Below, piece by piece: positions 26,955 to 36,172 of a stretch of 64,000 nucleotides of DNA. This DNA comes from Streptomyces sp. CB01249. GTDB taxonomy: Bacteria > Actinomycetota > Actinomycetes > Streptomycetales > Streptomycetaceae. The notes beneath the pieces are model-generated. The model had not been told where the DNA came from and ran no database searches. It saw only the letters and a list, made by a program, of their open reading frames with translations. Position 1 is the stretch's first letter. Each line of letters opens with the position of its first letter. The translations under genes were made by a program, and so were the position numbers. Location of the stretch: positions 147,600 to 211,599 of the forward strand of contig NZ_LISW01000007.1 of assembly GCF_001905735.1 (NCBI RefSeq), written 5' to 3'.

Positions 26955-28829
26955 TCAGTTGCCGAAGGCCATCATGGTCTTCGTCTCCAGCTCTTCCTTG
27001 TCGTTGCTCGCGCTGACCCGCCCGCTCGTGATGAACGAACGCCCGTCCACGTACCGGATCTTCGGGTTGTAGAAGGAGCGCTCGATCTCCGAGGTGGAGT
27101 CCGGGTGCTTGAGGATCATCTTCGGGGTGCCGCCGGCCGGGGAGAGGGTGGCGATGCCGCCGCCCTTGCTGTAGCCGCCCTCGACGTAGAGCAGGATGTT
27201 GCCGCCCTCCATGCCGAGCGGCTTCATGGTCTCCTCGGCGGGCGAGTCGGCCTTCCACTTCGTCTTGCCGGTGTTCAGGTTGAACGCGACGACCTTGTTG
27301 GTGCGGGCGGAGCCGCTGGTGTCGTCCGACGTGGACATGTAGAAGGTGTTGGCGTCGGCCGCGACACCGGTGCAGTCCTGGAGCTGCTGTCCGAAGATGG
27401 AGAAGCCGCCGCCGCACTGCGGGGAGAACTTGTCGCCCTTGTCACTCTGTATCTGGGAGCGCAGCGAGCCGTTCTCGCGGAGCGCGATGACGCTCCACTT
27501 CTTGTCGTCGCTGTCGCCCTTGGTGAGGGAGACGATGAGCGGGGAGACCGAGTAGACCTTGTCGACCTGCCAGCCGAGGGCCGGCTTGTAGGTCCACTTC
27601 GCCTTGCCGGTGTTGGGGTCGATCTCCTCGATCTCGTTCTGCGGGTTGTCGAAGTCGTTGGTACGGCAGTTGACCGCGGCGATGAGCTTGGCGCCGCCGG
27701 CGAAGGCGAACGGCTCGCAGTTGCCGCCCCGCTTGCCGAAGACCTCCTTGCCGTCGCTGACCCGGTAGCCGTTGCCCGTGCCGGTGCGGCCGGCCGTGAC
27801 GGTGTCGCCGCTGATGGCCATGGAGAGGTCGGACATCATGTCGAAGAGGCCGCTCTTCTTGACCTCCTTCTTCCATCCGGCCTTGCCCGTGTTGAGGTCG
27901 ATCTGCTGGAGGGCGGAGCAGTCGGCCTTGTCGGTGGTGCCGTTCTTGATCGCGATGACGATCTTGCCGTCGGTGGTGGTCTGCTCGGGCGCGGAGCAGA
28001 TGTCGGCGGGCAGCTTGAGCGTCCACTTCTGCTTGCCGTCGGCGACCGAGTAGCCGGAGACCGTGCGGTACATGCCCTTGACGATGGTGTCGCCGACGAT
28101 CCAGGGGCCGTAGACGGTCGCGCCGTTGCGCGGGAGGTCGATGTCGTTCTTCTGCAGCCAGAGGACCTTGGCCTCGCCGTCCTTGCGGCCGCTGTTGAGG
28201 TCGTCGTCCTCCTCCCGGCCGGTGCCGTTGCCGTCGCCCTGGTCGACGGTGGGGGACACGGACGGCTTCGTGACCTGCTCGCTCTTCTTGGCGACCGGCT
28301 TGTCGTCGTCGCCGTCGCCGCCGCTCGTCGCGAAGTACACGCCGCCGCCGATGACCAGGAGCGCGACGACCGCGGCCCCGATGATCATGGCCGGCTTGCG
28401 CTTGAACGGGTTGCCGCCGCCGGAGCCGTTCGGTCCGGGCGGCACGGGCGCGCCCGGGTGCTGCTGCGGCGGGAAGCCGTAACCGGCCTGCGGCTGCTGG
28501 CCGTACGGACCCGGCTGCGGCTGCCCGTACGGGCCGGGCTGCTGCTGGGTGTACGGGCCCGGCTGCGGCTGACCGTAAGGGCCGGGCTGCTGCGGCTGGC
28601 CGTAGGGACCCGGCTGCTGCGGCTTGTCGTACGGACCGGGCTGCTGCGGGTAGCCGTAGCCCGGCTGCGTGGGCGGCGGGGTCGGCGGCGCGGCGGGGGC
28701 CTGGGGCGGCGCGGCGGGCGGCGGCGGGGTCTGCGGCGGGCCCTGGGGCGGCTGCGGTACCCCGTGCGGCGGCTCCTGCGGAGCGCCGAAGCCTCCCTGC
28801 GGCGGTTGCTGTCCGGGCGGCTGGGTCAT
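26955..28829 (-). CDS. Membrane-anchored PQQ-like beta-propeller protein, paralog 2
   Basis: A 624-aa paralog with the same layout. The Pro-rich cytoplasmic N-terminus has short GPYGQPQQP-type repeats. A membrane helix, AMIIGAAVVALLVIGGGVYFA, is followed by an external propeller with blades such as YSVADGKQKWTLKLP, IDLNTGKAGWKKEVK, IDPNTGKAKWTYKP and FNLNTGKTKWKADSP. The ATG at 28829 begins MTQPPGQQPPQ and follows a GGGGGA stretch. The longer open frame to 28940 is not needed. The gap to paralog 1 is 58 bp. A motif shared with paralog 3 lies upstream. Confidence 0.85.
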   Translation of the reverse strand: MTQPPGQQPPQGGFGAPQEPPHGVPQPPQGPPQTPPPPAAPPQAPAAPPTPPPTQPGYGYPQQPGPYDKPQQPGPYGQPQQPGPYGQPQPGPYTQQQPGPYGQPQPGPYGQQPQAGYGFPPQQHPGAPVPPGPNGSGGGNPFKRKPAMIIGAAVVALLVIGGGVYFATSGGDGDDDKPVAKKSEQVTKPSVSPTVDQGDGNGTGREEDDDLNSGRKDGEAKVLWLQKNDIDLPRNGATVYGPWIVGDTIVKGMYRTVSGYSVADGKQKWTLKLPADICSAPEQTTTDGKIVIAIKNGTTDKADCSALQQIDLNTGKAGWKKEVKKSGLFDMMSDLSMAISGDTVTAGRTGTGNGYRVSDGKEVFGKRGGNCEPFAFAGGAKLIAAVNCRTNDFDNPQNEIEEIDPNTGKAKWTYKPALGWQVDKVYSVSPLIVSLTKGDSDDKKWSVIALRENGSLRSQIQSDKGDKFSPQCGGGFSIFGQQLQDCTGVAADANTFYMSTSDDTSGSARTNKVVAFNLNTGKTKWKADSPAEETMKPLGMEGGNILLYVEGGYSKGGGIATLSPAGGTPKMILKHPDSTSEIERSFYNPKIRYVDGRSFITSGRVSASNDKEELETKTMMAFGN

Positions 28830-28976
28830 CAGCACGTCCCCCTTCGTGCGGTCCGGTGCCCGTTCCGGACTCCCCCGCGATCCCGCCCGGCCCGGGGGCA
28901 AGACCCCCCGGACCACGACGGAATGGAGCGAATCGGGCATGGATCCCGCAGTGTCACGTCAGTCGAGCGGGACTTC

Positions 28977-28992
28977 TTTGTACCACCCACCC
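28977..28992 (-). promoter_or_regulatory. TACAAAGAAG promoter-like motif before paralog 2
   Basis: On the minus strand GGTGGTACAAAGAAG matches the GGTGATACAAAGAAG found upstream of paralog 3. TACAAA (28977-28982) could be a -10. It lies about 148 bp before the start codon and just beyond the stop of paralog 3. Confidence 0.35.
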
Positions 28993-29070
28993 GGGGGCGC
29001 CTTCCGGTTCGGTCCACCCCTGTTCCCAAGGGAGGACCGGGCCGTGATGCCGCTGTGATGCTTCGGACCG

Positions 29071-30783
29071 TCAGCCGCCGTAGACCACCACGGAGCGCGC
29101 GTCCACCTCGTCGTCGCCGTCGATGCCGCTGAGCCGCGAGGGCGTCAGCACGGTGCGTCCGCCGGTGTACGCGACGCGCGGTTCGAAGATGCCGCGCTCC
29201 AGGTCGGCGCCGGACGCCGGGTGGCGCTGCACGAACTGCGGGGTGCCGCCGCCGGAGGGGAGCGTGGCGATCCCGCCGCCCTTGCCCTTGGCCGCGTGGA
29301 CGTACATCAGCAGCTTGCCGTCCTCGGTGCGCAGCGGGGTGACGGACTGGCCGTCCGGTGCGTCGGCCGACCAGCGGAACTTGCCGGTGGACAGGTCGAA
29401 CGCCACGATCTTGTTGGGCTGTGTGGCTCCGAGCTCGCCGTGATTGGTGCTCATGTAGAAGGTGTTCGCGTCGGCGGCCACGCCCACGCAGTTGTCCAGG
29501 TTCCGGCCGAGCGACATCAGGTCCCGCTCGCACTCGACCTGGTAGTCCCCCGGCCCGCCGGAGAGCTGGGAGCGGTAGGTGCCGTCGGCGTTGAGGACGA
29601 GGATGGCCCATTTGTCGGGGTCCTCCAGCTGCTTCAGCGAGACGACGAGCGGGCTGACCGAGTAGATCTGCCCGACCTCCCACTTCTTCTTCAGCTTGTA
29701 CGTCCACAGCGCCTTGCCGGTGGCGGGGTCGATCCGCTGCACCTGCTGGTCCTTGTACTCGTCGTCGGCGGTGTGGCAGCTGACGGCGGCGATGGCCACC
29801 GGTCCGCTGGCGAGGCCGAACGGCTGGCACGGCCCGGTCCGTTCACCGAAGAGCTGCTTGCCGTCGCTGACCCGGAAGCCCTCGGTGCGGCCGGTGCGGC
29901 CGACGGTCACGGTGTCGCCGTTGATGGACATCGCGAGGTCGGAGAGCCCGTCCCAGACGCCCTTGCGGACGTACGACTTGCGCCAGCCGGCCTCGCCCGT
30001 CCGCAGGTCGACCATCTGCAGCGTGTCGCACTCGGCGTCGTCCGCGCTGTCGTGCCTGATCCCGAGCACGATCTTGCCGTCGGCGGTGGGCTGCGAGGGG
30101 GCCGCGCACATCCTGGTCGGCAGCCGGAGGTCCCATCGCCGGGTGCCGTCGGAGACCGAGTAGCCGGAGACCGTGTTGAACAGGGCCCGCACGACGACGT
30201 CCCCGGCGAACCAGGGGCCGAACTGGTCCCCGCCGTTGCGCGGCAGGTCGATGCCGCCCTTCTGGATCCAGGCCACCTTCGCCTCGCCGGGCTTGGCGCC
30301 GGCGTTGATGGTCCGGGCCTCCTCCTCCGGGCTGACCACCGGCTCCCCGGTGGCCCCGCTCCTGGTGGGCGAGGGCTTGACCGTGGGCTTCGCGGAGTGG
30401 GTCGGCCCGGCGAGCGGCTTGTCGTCGTCCCCGCCGCCGCTGGTGGCGAACCAGATCCCGCCGCCCGCGAGGAGCGCCACGGCGAGCACGGCCCCGACGA
30501 TCTTCGCGGTCCGGCCCCGCAGCGGCCCGCCCGGGCCGGGCGGGGATGCCGGGGGCTGCTGCTGGGTGGGCATCTGGTGCGGCCCCGGCTGCGTGTACGG
30601 GCCGGGCTGCTGGTTGTACGGACCCGGCTGCTGGTTGTACGGGCTCGGCTGGGGCGGTCCGTAACCCTGCGGCGGATAGCCGTAGCCGGGCTGGGCGGGC
30701 GGCTGGGTGTACGGACCGGTCCCCGGATCGTACGGTGCTCCGAACTCGCCCTGCGGCGGCTGCTGTCCGGGCGGCTGACTCAT
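29071..30783 (-). CDS. Membrane-anchored PQQ-like beta-propeller protein, paralog 3
   Basis: A 570-aa member of the same three-gene family. The N-terminus MSQPPGQQPPQGEFGAP is followed by PYNQQPGPYNQQPGPY repeats, a membrane helix (TAKIVGAVLAVALLAGGGIWF), a Thr/Ser/Pro linker and the external propeller. Blades include YSVSDGTRRWDLRLP, VDLRTGEAGWRKSYV, IDPATGKALWTYKLK and FDLSTGKFRWSADAP. It shares most detail with paralog 2, including ANTFYMSTN-type loops (here GVAADANTFYMSTN), so those two are the more recent duplicates. Confidence 0.85.
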   Translation of the reverse strand: MSQPPGQQPPQGEFGAPYDPGTGPYTQPPAQPGYGYPPQGYGPPQPSPYNQQPGPYNQQPGPYTQPGPHQMPTQQQPPASPPGPGGPLRGRTAKIVGAVLAVALLAGGGIWFATSGGGDDDKPLAGPTHSAKPTVKPSPTRSGATGEPVVSPEEEARTINAGAKPGEAKVAWIQKGGIDLPRNGGDQFGPWFAGDVVVRALFNTVSGYSVSDGTRRWDLRLPTRMCAAPSQPTADGKIVLGIRHDSADDAECDTLQMVDLRTGEAGWRKSYVRKGVWDGLSDLAMSINGDTVTVGRTGRTEGFRVSDGKQLFGERTGPCQPFGLASGPVAIAAVSCHTADDEYKDQQVQRIDPATGKALWTYKLKKKWEVGQIYSVSPLVVSLKQLEDPDKWAILVLNADGTYRSQLSGGPGDYQVECERDLMSLGRNLDNCVGVAADANTFYMSTNHGELGATQPNKIVAFDLSTGKFRWSADAPDGQSVTPLRTEDGKLLMYVHAAKGKGGGIATLPSGGGTPQFVQRHPASGADLERGIFEPRVAYTGGRTVLTPSRLSGIDGDDEVDARSVVVYGG

Positions 30784-30842
30784 CGGACCCGTCCCCCTGT
30801 GGTGAAAGTGGCACGGTCATGCCCCGCACCGGGCAGGGCTTC

Positions 30843-30870
30843 TTTGTATCACCAGCCCCACCCGTAACAA
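30843..30870 (-). promoter_or_regulatory. Putative promoter of paralog 3
   Basis: On the minus strand TTGTTA (30865-30870) is followed 16 bp later by TACAAA (30843-30848), and then the AGAAG shared with the site upstream of paralog 2. It lies 60 bp before the start codon. The motif is absent in front of paralog 1. Confidence 0.45.
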
Positions 30871-30873
30871 CGC

Positions 30874-32688
30874 TCAGGCGTCCTCGGCCAGTTCCAGCCA
30901 GCGCATCTCCAGCACATCGCGCTCCGCGACCAGTTCGCGCAGTTCGGCGTCGAGCTTCGCCACCTTCTCGAAGTCTGTGGCGTTCTCGGCGATCTGCGCG
31001 TGCAGGGTCGTCTCGCGGGACGACATCTTCTCCAGCTGCCGTTCGACCTTCTGGAGCTCCTTCTTGGCCGCGCGGGCCGCCTGTGCGGAGACCGCGGGCG
31101 CCGCCGGGGCTGCGGACCGCTCGGCGGCCGGGGCGGCGGGCGCCGCCGTCTCGGCCTGGCGCTGCCTGCGCTCCAGGTACTCGTCGATGCCGCGCGGCAG
31201 CATCCGCAGCGACTGGTCGCCGAGCAGGGCCATGACCCGGTCCGTGGTGCGCTCGATGAAGAACCGGTCGTGGGAGATCACGATCATGGAGCCGGGCCAG
31301 CCGTCGAGCAGGTCCTCCAGCTGGGTCAGGGTCTCGATGTCGAGGTCGTTGGTCGGCTCGTCCAGGAAGAGCACGTTGGGCTCGTCCATCAGCAGGCGCA
31401 GGATCTGGAGCCGGCGCCGCTCACCGCCGGAGAGGTCGCCGACGGGCGTCCACTGCTTCTCCTTGGCGAAGCCGAACTGCTCGCAGAGCTGTCCGGCGGT
31501 CATCTCGCGGCCCTTGCCGAGGTCCACCCGGTCCCGCACCTGCTGGACGGCTTCGAGGACCCGCAGGTTCGGGTTCAGCTCGTGGACCTCCTGGGAGAGG
31601 TAGGCGAGCCGGACGGTCTTGCCGACGACGATCTTCCCGGCGGCGGGCTGGACCTCGCCCTCGCTGCGGGCGGCCTCGGCGAGCGCCCGCAGCAGCGAGG
31701 TCTTGCCCGCGCCGTTGACCCCGACCAGGCCGATGCGGTCGCCGGGGCCGAGCTGCCAGGTGAGGTGCTGGAGCAGCGTCTTGGGGCCGGCCTGGACGGT
31801 GACGTCCTCCAGGTCGAACACGGTCTTGCCGAGCCGGGCGTTGGCGAACTTCATCAGCTCGCTGGTGTCGCGCGGCGGCGGCACGTCCGCGATGAGCTCG
31901 TTGGCGGCCTCGATGCGGTAGCGCGGCTTGGCGGTGCGGGCGGGGGCGCCGCGCCGCAGCCAGGCCAGCTCCTTGCGCATCAGGTTCTGCCGCTTGACCT
32001 CCTCGGTCGCGGCGATCCGCTCCCGTTCGGCGCGCGCGAACACGTAGTCGCTGTAGCCGCCCTCGTACTCGTGGACGGTGCCGCGCTGCACGTCCCACAT
32101 GCGGGTGCAGACCTGGTCCAGGAACCAGCGGTCGTGGGTGACGCAGACCAGGGCGGAGCGGCGGGCGCGCAGATGGCCGGCGAGCCAGGAGATGCCCTCG
32201 ACGTCGAGGTGGTTGGTCGGCTCGTCCAGGACGATCAGGTCCTGCTCGGCGATGAGCAGCTTGGCGAGCGCGATGCGGCGCCGCTCACCACCGGAGAGCG
32301 GGGCGATGACCGTGTCCAGGCCGTTCTGGAAGCCCGGCAGGTCCAGCCCGCCGAAGAGGCCGGTCAGCACGTCGCGGATCTTGGCGCTGCCCGCCCACTC
32401 GTGGTCGGCGAGATCGCCGATCACCTCGTGGCGGATGGTCGCCTGCGGGTCCAGCGAGTCGTGCTGGGTGAGCACGCCGAGGCGCAGCCCGCCGCTGTGC
32501 GTGACGCGGCCGGTGTCGGCCTCCTCCAGCCGGGCGAGCATCCGGATCAAGGTCGTCTTGCCGTCGCCGTTGCGGCCGACGACACCGATCCGGTCGCCCT
32601 CCGAGACGCCGAGGGAGACACCGTCGAGCAGGGCACGGGTGCCGTAGACCTTGCTGACCTGCTCGACATTGATGAGGTTGACGGCCAC
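30874..32688 (-). CDS. ABC-F family ATPase (Uup/EttA-like)
   Basis: A soluble 604-aa protein with two ABC domains and no membrane part. It likely acts on ribosomes in translation or antibiotic protection. Walker A motifs are GRNGDGKTT and GVNGAGKTS, signatures are LSGGERRR in both halves, and Walker B segments are LIVLDEPTNHLD and VLFLDEPTNDLD. The inter-domain linker is Arg/Lys-rich. The C-terminus, after an Ala/Pro stretch, is a coiled coil (KELQKVERQLEKMSSRE) as in Uup. I chose GTG 32686-32688 (V-A-V-N-L-I-N), behind GGAG, because an upstream start would add a spurious basic extension. Confidence 0.93.
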   Translation of the reverse strand: MAVNLINVEQVSKVYGTRALLDGVSLGVSEGDRIGVVGRNGDGKTTLIRMLARLEEADTGRVTHSGGLRLGVLTQHDSLDPQATIRHEVIGDLADHEWAGSAKIRDVLTGLFGGLDLPGFQNGLDTVIAPLSGGERRRIALAKLLIAEQDLIVLDEPTNHLDVEGISWLAGHLRARRSALVCVTHDRWFLDQVCTRMWDVQRGTVHEYEGGYSDYVFARAERERIAATEEVKRQNLMRKELAWLRRGAPARTAKPRYRIEAANELIADVPPPRDTSELMKFANARLGKTVFDLEDVTVQAGPKTLLQHLTWQLGPGDRIGLVGVNGAGKTSLLRALAEAARSEGEVQPAAGKIVVGKTVRLAYLSQEVHELNPNLRVLEAVQQVRDRVDLGKGREMTAGQLCEQFGFAKEKQWTPVGDLSGGERRRLQILRLLMDEPNVLFLDEPTNDLDIETLTQLEDLLDGWPGSMIVISHDRFFIERTTDRVMALLGDQSLRMLPRGIDEYLERRQRQAETAAPAAPAAERSAAPAAPAVSAQAARAAKKELQKVERQLEKMSSRETTLHAQIAENATDFEKVAKLDAELRELVAERDVLEMRWLELAEDA

Positions 32689-32812
32689 GAACGCTCCAGC
32701 TAAGAGGAAGACTCCGGTCTTCCAGCGTAGTCGCCGCCGCACGAACCTCCGTACGGGCGCCCGCCCGGCCCCGGTGTACCTTGCGCGCAACGATCAAGGG
32801 GTGGGGACTGTC

Positions 32813-33442
32813 ATGACACGTCGTACGGTTCGCGGGCTGGTGCCCGTACTGCTGGCCGCGGCCGCGCTGACCGGCTGCTCGTCGGACGCGGATTCCGGCG
32901 GGGACGCGAAGCCGGAGAAGTCCGCGGCGCCCGCCGCGAAGACCGCGGCCAGGGGCGGCACGGTCGGCGGCGCGGGTTCCGGCTGCGAGCTGCCGGTGAC
33001 GTTCGGCCTGGCGAAGGACTGGAAGCCGAAGGCCGTCGCGATCGACCCGGACTCGGACTTCGCCGAGCTGGCCGAGCAGGGCCCGGTCACCCTGGCCTGC
33101 GAGATCGACGCGAAACCGGCCGGGCAGATCGGCTTCCTGCGGGTCTGGCGGACGAAGGCCACGACCGTCACCCCGCGCGAGGCGCTGAAGGGCTTCGTCG
33201 GGGCGGACGAGAACGCCTCCGGGGCCGCGTACAAGGAGGTCAAGGGCAACGGGCAGCCGCTGACCGAGGTGGCGTACACCGTCCACAGCGAGCTCATGGA
33301 CGAGGACCGCCCCGCCCACGCCTTCGCCCTCGCCACCCCCGAGGGCCCCGTCGTGGTCCACCTGGGCGGCCTGGACGCGGACGAGCACGACGAGATGCTT
33401 CCGGCGTACGAGCTGGCGAAGCGCTCGGTACGGGTGGGCTGA
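32813..33442 (+). CDS. Secreted lipoprotein of unknown function
   Basis: A 209-aa protein with a clear lipoprotein signal: RRTVRG, a hydrophobic stretch and the lipobox LTGC (Cys at residue about 22), then a low-complexity Ala/Lys/Gly linker. The mature domain of about 160 residues has two cysteines (GSGCELPVTF and VTLACEIDAK) that could form a disulfide. No named family is recognised. ATG 32813 is preceded by AGGGG. It diverges from the ABC-F gene and converges on ispE with an 8-bp gap. Confidence 0.85.
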   Translation: MTRRTVRGLVPVLLAAAALTGCSSDADSGGDAKPEKSAAPAAKTAARGGTVGGAGSGCELPVTFGLAKDWKPKAVAIDPDSDFAELAEQGPVTLACEIDAKPAGQIGFLRVWRTKATTVTPREALKGFVGADENASGAAYKEVKGNGQPLTEVAYTVHSELMDEDRPAHAFALATPEGPVVVHLGGLDADEHDEMLPAYELAKRSVRVG

Positions 33443-33450
33443 GCGCCCTC

Positions 33451-34344
33451 CTACAGGACCGTCGCGCCCGGGACCGGGGAGGCCGCCGTGCGCGCCGTGC
33501 GGCAGGTTCCCGAGGCGGTGAGGGCCGCGGCCACCCGGTCGGCCGTCGCCGCGTCCTCCGTGAGGAACGCGGTCGTCGGGCCCGAGCCGGAGACCAGGGC
33601 CGCCAGCGCCCCCGCCTCCGTGCCCGCCGCCAGGGTCGCGGAGAGGGACGGGCGCAGGGCCAGCGCGGGCGCCTGGAGGTCGTTGCTCAGGGAGGCGGCC
33701 AGGGTCTTCGGGTCGCCCGACCGCAGCGCGTCGAGGAGGGCGTCCGAGGCCTCCGGTTCCGGGACCCGGGTGCCCGCCGTGAGGCGGTCGAACTCGCGGT
33801 ACACCGCCGGGGTGGAGAGCCCGCCGTCGGCCACCGCGAACACCCAGTGGAAGGTGCCGCCGACCTCGACCGGGGTCAGCCGCTCGCCCCGGCCGGTCCC
33901 GAGCGCGGCGCCTCCGACCAGGCTGAACGGCACGTCGCTGCCCAGCTCGGCGCAGAGGGCGAGCAGGTCCTCGCGCGGGGTGCGGGTCCCCCACAGCGCG
34001 TCGCAGGCCAGCAGGGCGCCGGCGCCGTCCGCGCTGCCGCCCGCCATGCCCCCGGCGACCGGGATGTCCTTGTCGATGTGGAGGTGCACGTCGGGCGCGA
34101 TGCCGTGGCGCGCGGCCAGCGCGGACGCCGCCCGGGCCGCGAGGTTCGAGGCGTCCAGCGGGACCTGGGCCGCGTCCGGCCCGGAGCAGGTGATGCGCAG
34201 GCTGTCGGCGGGGGTGACGGTGACCTCGTCGTACAGGCCGACGGCGAGGAAGACGTTGGCCAGGTCGTGGAAGCCGTCGGGGCGCGCGGCGCCGACCGCG
34301 AGCTGGACGTTGACCTTGGCGGGGACCCGTACGGTGACGCTCAC
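33451..34344 (-). CDS. ispE: 4-diphosphocytidyl-2-C-methyl-D-erythritol kinase
   Basis: GHMP kinase of 297 aa in the non-mevalonate (MEP) isoprenoid pathway; it phosphorylates the 2-hydroxyl of CDP-ME with ATP. It opens [20 protein letters not shown], the substrate motif. The ATP loop is [20 protein letters not shown], and the third motif is [13 protein letters not shown]. The GTG start overlaps the ksgA stop (GTGA). The ksgA-ispE order is conserved in actinobacteria. Confidence 0.96.
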   Translation of the reverse strand: MSVTVRVPAKVNVQLAVGAARPDGFHDLANVFLAVGLYDEVTVTPADSLRITCSGPDAAQVPLDASNLAARAASALAARHGIAPDVHLHIDKDIPVAGGMAGGSADGAGALLACDALWGTRTPREDLLALCAELGSDVPFSLVGGAALGTGRGERLTPVEVGGTFHWVFAVADGGLSTPAVYREFDRLTAGTRVPEPEASDALLDALRSGDPKTLAASLSNDLQAPALALRPSLSATLAAGTEAGALAALVSGSGPTTAFLTEDAATADRVAAALTASGTCRTARTAASPVPGATVL

Positions 34345-35228
34345 CGGTCACTCCCGTTCTCGTCGGCTGCGGGCTTGTTCTCGGCGATCGCCGCGAACTC
34401 CTCGATCGTCAGGGACTCCCCGCGCGCCTGCGGCGAGATGCCCGCCGCGACCAGGGCGGCCTCGGCGCCCGGTGCGGAACCGGCCCAGCCCGCCAGGGCC
34501 GCGCGCAGCGTCTTGCGGCGCTGCGCGAAGGCCGCGTCCACCACCGCGAAGACCTCCGCCTTGCTGGCGGTCGTCGCCACGGGTTCGGTGCGGCGCACCA
34601 GCGAGACGAGCCCGGAGTCCACGTTCGGCGCGGGCCAGAAGACCTTGCGGCCGATGGACCCGGCGCGCTTGACGTCCGTGTACCAGTTCGCCTTCACGGA
34701 CGGCACGCCGTAGACCTTGTTGCCGGGCCGGGCGGCCAGCCGGTCCGCGACCTCCGCCTGCACCATGACGAGCGTGCGCTCGATGCTGGGGAAGCGGTCG
34801 AGGACGGTGAGCAGCACCGGCACGGCGACGTTGTACGGGAGGTTGGCGACCAGCGCGGTGGGCGGCGGGCCGGGCAGTTCGCGTACGAGCATGGCGTCCG
34901 AGTGCACCAGCGCGAAGCGGTCGGCGCGGGCGGGCATCCGGGCGGCGACGGTGGCGGGCAGCGCCGCCGCGAGTACGTCGTCGATCTCGACGGCGACGAC
35001 CCGGTCGGCGACCTCAAGGAGCGCGAGGGTCAGCGAGCCGAGGCCCGGGCCGATCTCGACCACCACGTCGTCCGGCCGGACCTCCGCCGTGCGCACGATC
35101 CGGCGGACCGTGTTGGCGTCGATGACGAAGTTCTGCCCGCGCTGCTTGGTGGGGCGTACGCCGAGGGTGTCGGCCAGTTCGCGGATGTCTGCGGGGCCCA
35201 GGAGGGCGTCGGACTCAGTGCTGCTCAC
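34341..35228 (-). CDS. ksgA: 16S rRNA dimethyladenosine transferase
   Basis: Dimethylates the two adjacent adenines in the 3'-terminal hairpin of 16S rRNA late in 30S assembly. The protein is 295 aa. Motifs are [21 protein letters not shown] motif [32 protein letters not shown] and the catalytic [14 protein letters not shown]. The GTG start is at 35226-35228. The stop overlaps ispE. tatD lies only 35 bp upstream, and the rpfB gene that sits between tatD and ksgA in M. tuberculosis is absent here. Confidence 0.96.
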   Translation of the reverse strand: MSSTESDALLGPADIRELADTLGVRPTKQRGQNFVIDANTVRRIVRTAEVRPDDVVVEIGPGLGSLTLALLEVADRVVAVEIDDVLAAALPATVAARMPARADRFALVHSDAMLVRELPGPPPTALVANLPYNVAVPVLLTVLDRFPSIERTLVMVQAEVADRLAARPGNKVYGVPSVKANWYTDVKRAGSIGRKVFWPAPNVDSGLVSLVRRTEPVATTASKAEVFAVVDAAFAQRRKTLRAALAGWAGSAPGAEAALVAAGISPQARGESLTIEEFAAIAENKPAADENGSDR

Positions 35229-35263
35229 CGGTCAAGCGTACGGGGCCCCGGGCGGGCCCCCGC

Positions 35264-36136
35264 TCAGTAGTCGAACGCCCGCGCCGTGTTCTCCGCGATC
35301 GCCTCGGCCAGCGTGTCCTCGTCCAGGCCCTTCACCGCCGCCATCGCCCGCAGCGTCACCGGGATCAGGTACGGCGCGTTGGGCCGCCCCCGGTACGGCG
35401 CCGGGGTCAGGAACGGGGCGTCCGTCTCGACAAGGACCAGTTCCAGCGGGGCGACCGCAAGCGCGTCGCGCAGCGGCTGGGCGTTCTTGAAGGTCATGTT
35501 CCCGGCGAACGACATGAAGTAGCCGGCCTCCGCGCAGACCCGGGCCATGTCCGCGTCGCCGGAGTAGCAGTGGAAGACGGTCCGCTCGGGCGCCCCGGCG
35601 TCCGCGAGGATGCGCAGGACGTCCGCGTGGGCCTCGCGGTCGTGGATGACGAGGGCCTTGCCGTGCCGCTTGGCGATCTCGATGTGGGCCCGGAAGGACT
35701 CCTCCTGGGCGGCCATGCCCTCGGGGCCGGTCCGGAAGTAGTCGAGGCCCGTCTCGCCGACCCCGCGTACGTGCGGCAGCGCGGCCAGCGCGTCGATCTC
35801 CGCGAGGGCTTCGTGCAGCGCGGCGGTGCCGCCCCCTTCGCGCGCCCCCTGGCGCGACCAGCCATCCGGGTCCCCGTGCACGATGCGCGGCGCCTCGTTG
35901 GGGTGGAGGGCCACCGCCGCGTGCACGTTGGTGTGCGCGGCGGCGGTCTCGGCGGCCCAGCGGGACCCCTTCACGTCGCAGCCCACCTGGACCACGGTCG
36001 TCACGTTCACCGCGGCGGCCCGGGCGAGGCCCTCCTCGACGGTGCCGTCCTGCATGTCCAGGTGGGTGTGCGAATCGGCGACCGGCACCCGGAGGGGTTC
36101 CGGCAGGGGCGGGGCTTCGGTGCGGCTCATGGCCAC
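35264..36136 (-). CDS. tatD: TatD-family metal-dependent deoxyribonuclease
   Basis: A 290-aa TIM-barrel hydrolase of the TatD/YcfH family with 3'-5' DNase activity. Metal-binding segments are ADSHTHLDMQD (His-x-His), VGETGLDYFR with Glu, a His in ALVIHDREAH, FHCYSGDADMARVC and VETDAPFLTPAPYRG. The start could be GTG 36134-36136 or ATG 36128-36130; neither has a good ribosome site. The gene belongs to the conserved tatD-ksgA-ispE neighbourhood. Confidence 0.94.
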   Translation of the reverse strand: MAMSRTEAPPLPEPLRVPVADSHTHLDMQDGTVEEGLARAAAVNVTTVVQVGCDVKGSRWAAETAAAHTNVHAAVALHPNEAPRIVHGDPDGWSRQGAREGGGTAALHEALAEIDALAALPHVRGVGETGLDYFRTGPEGMAAQEESFRAHIEIAKRHGKALVIHDREAHADVLRILADAGAPERTVFHCYSGDADMARVCAEAGYFMSFAGNMTFKNAQPLRDALAVAPLELVLVETDAPFLTPAPYRGRPNAPYLIPVTLRAMAAVKGLDEDTLAEAIAENTARAFDY

Positions 36137-36172
36137 GATCGTACGAGGACCGCGGCCGGCCGGCCTACGAGG

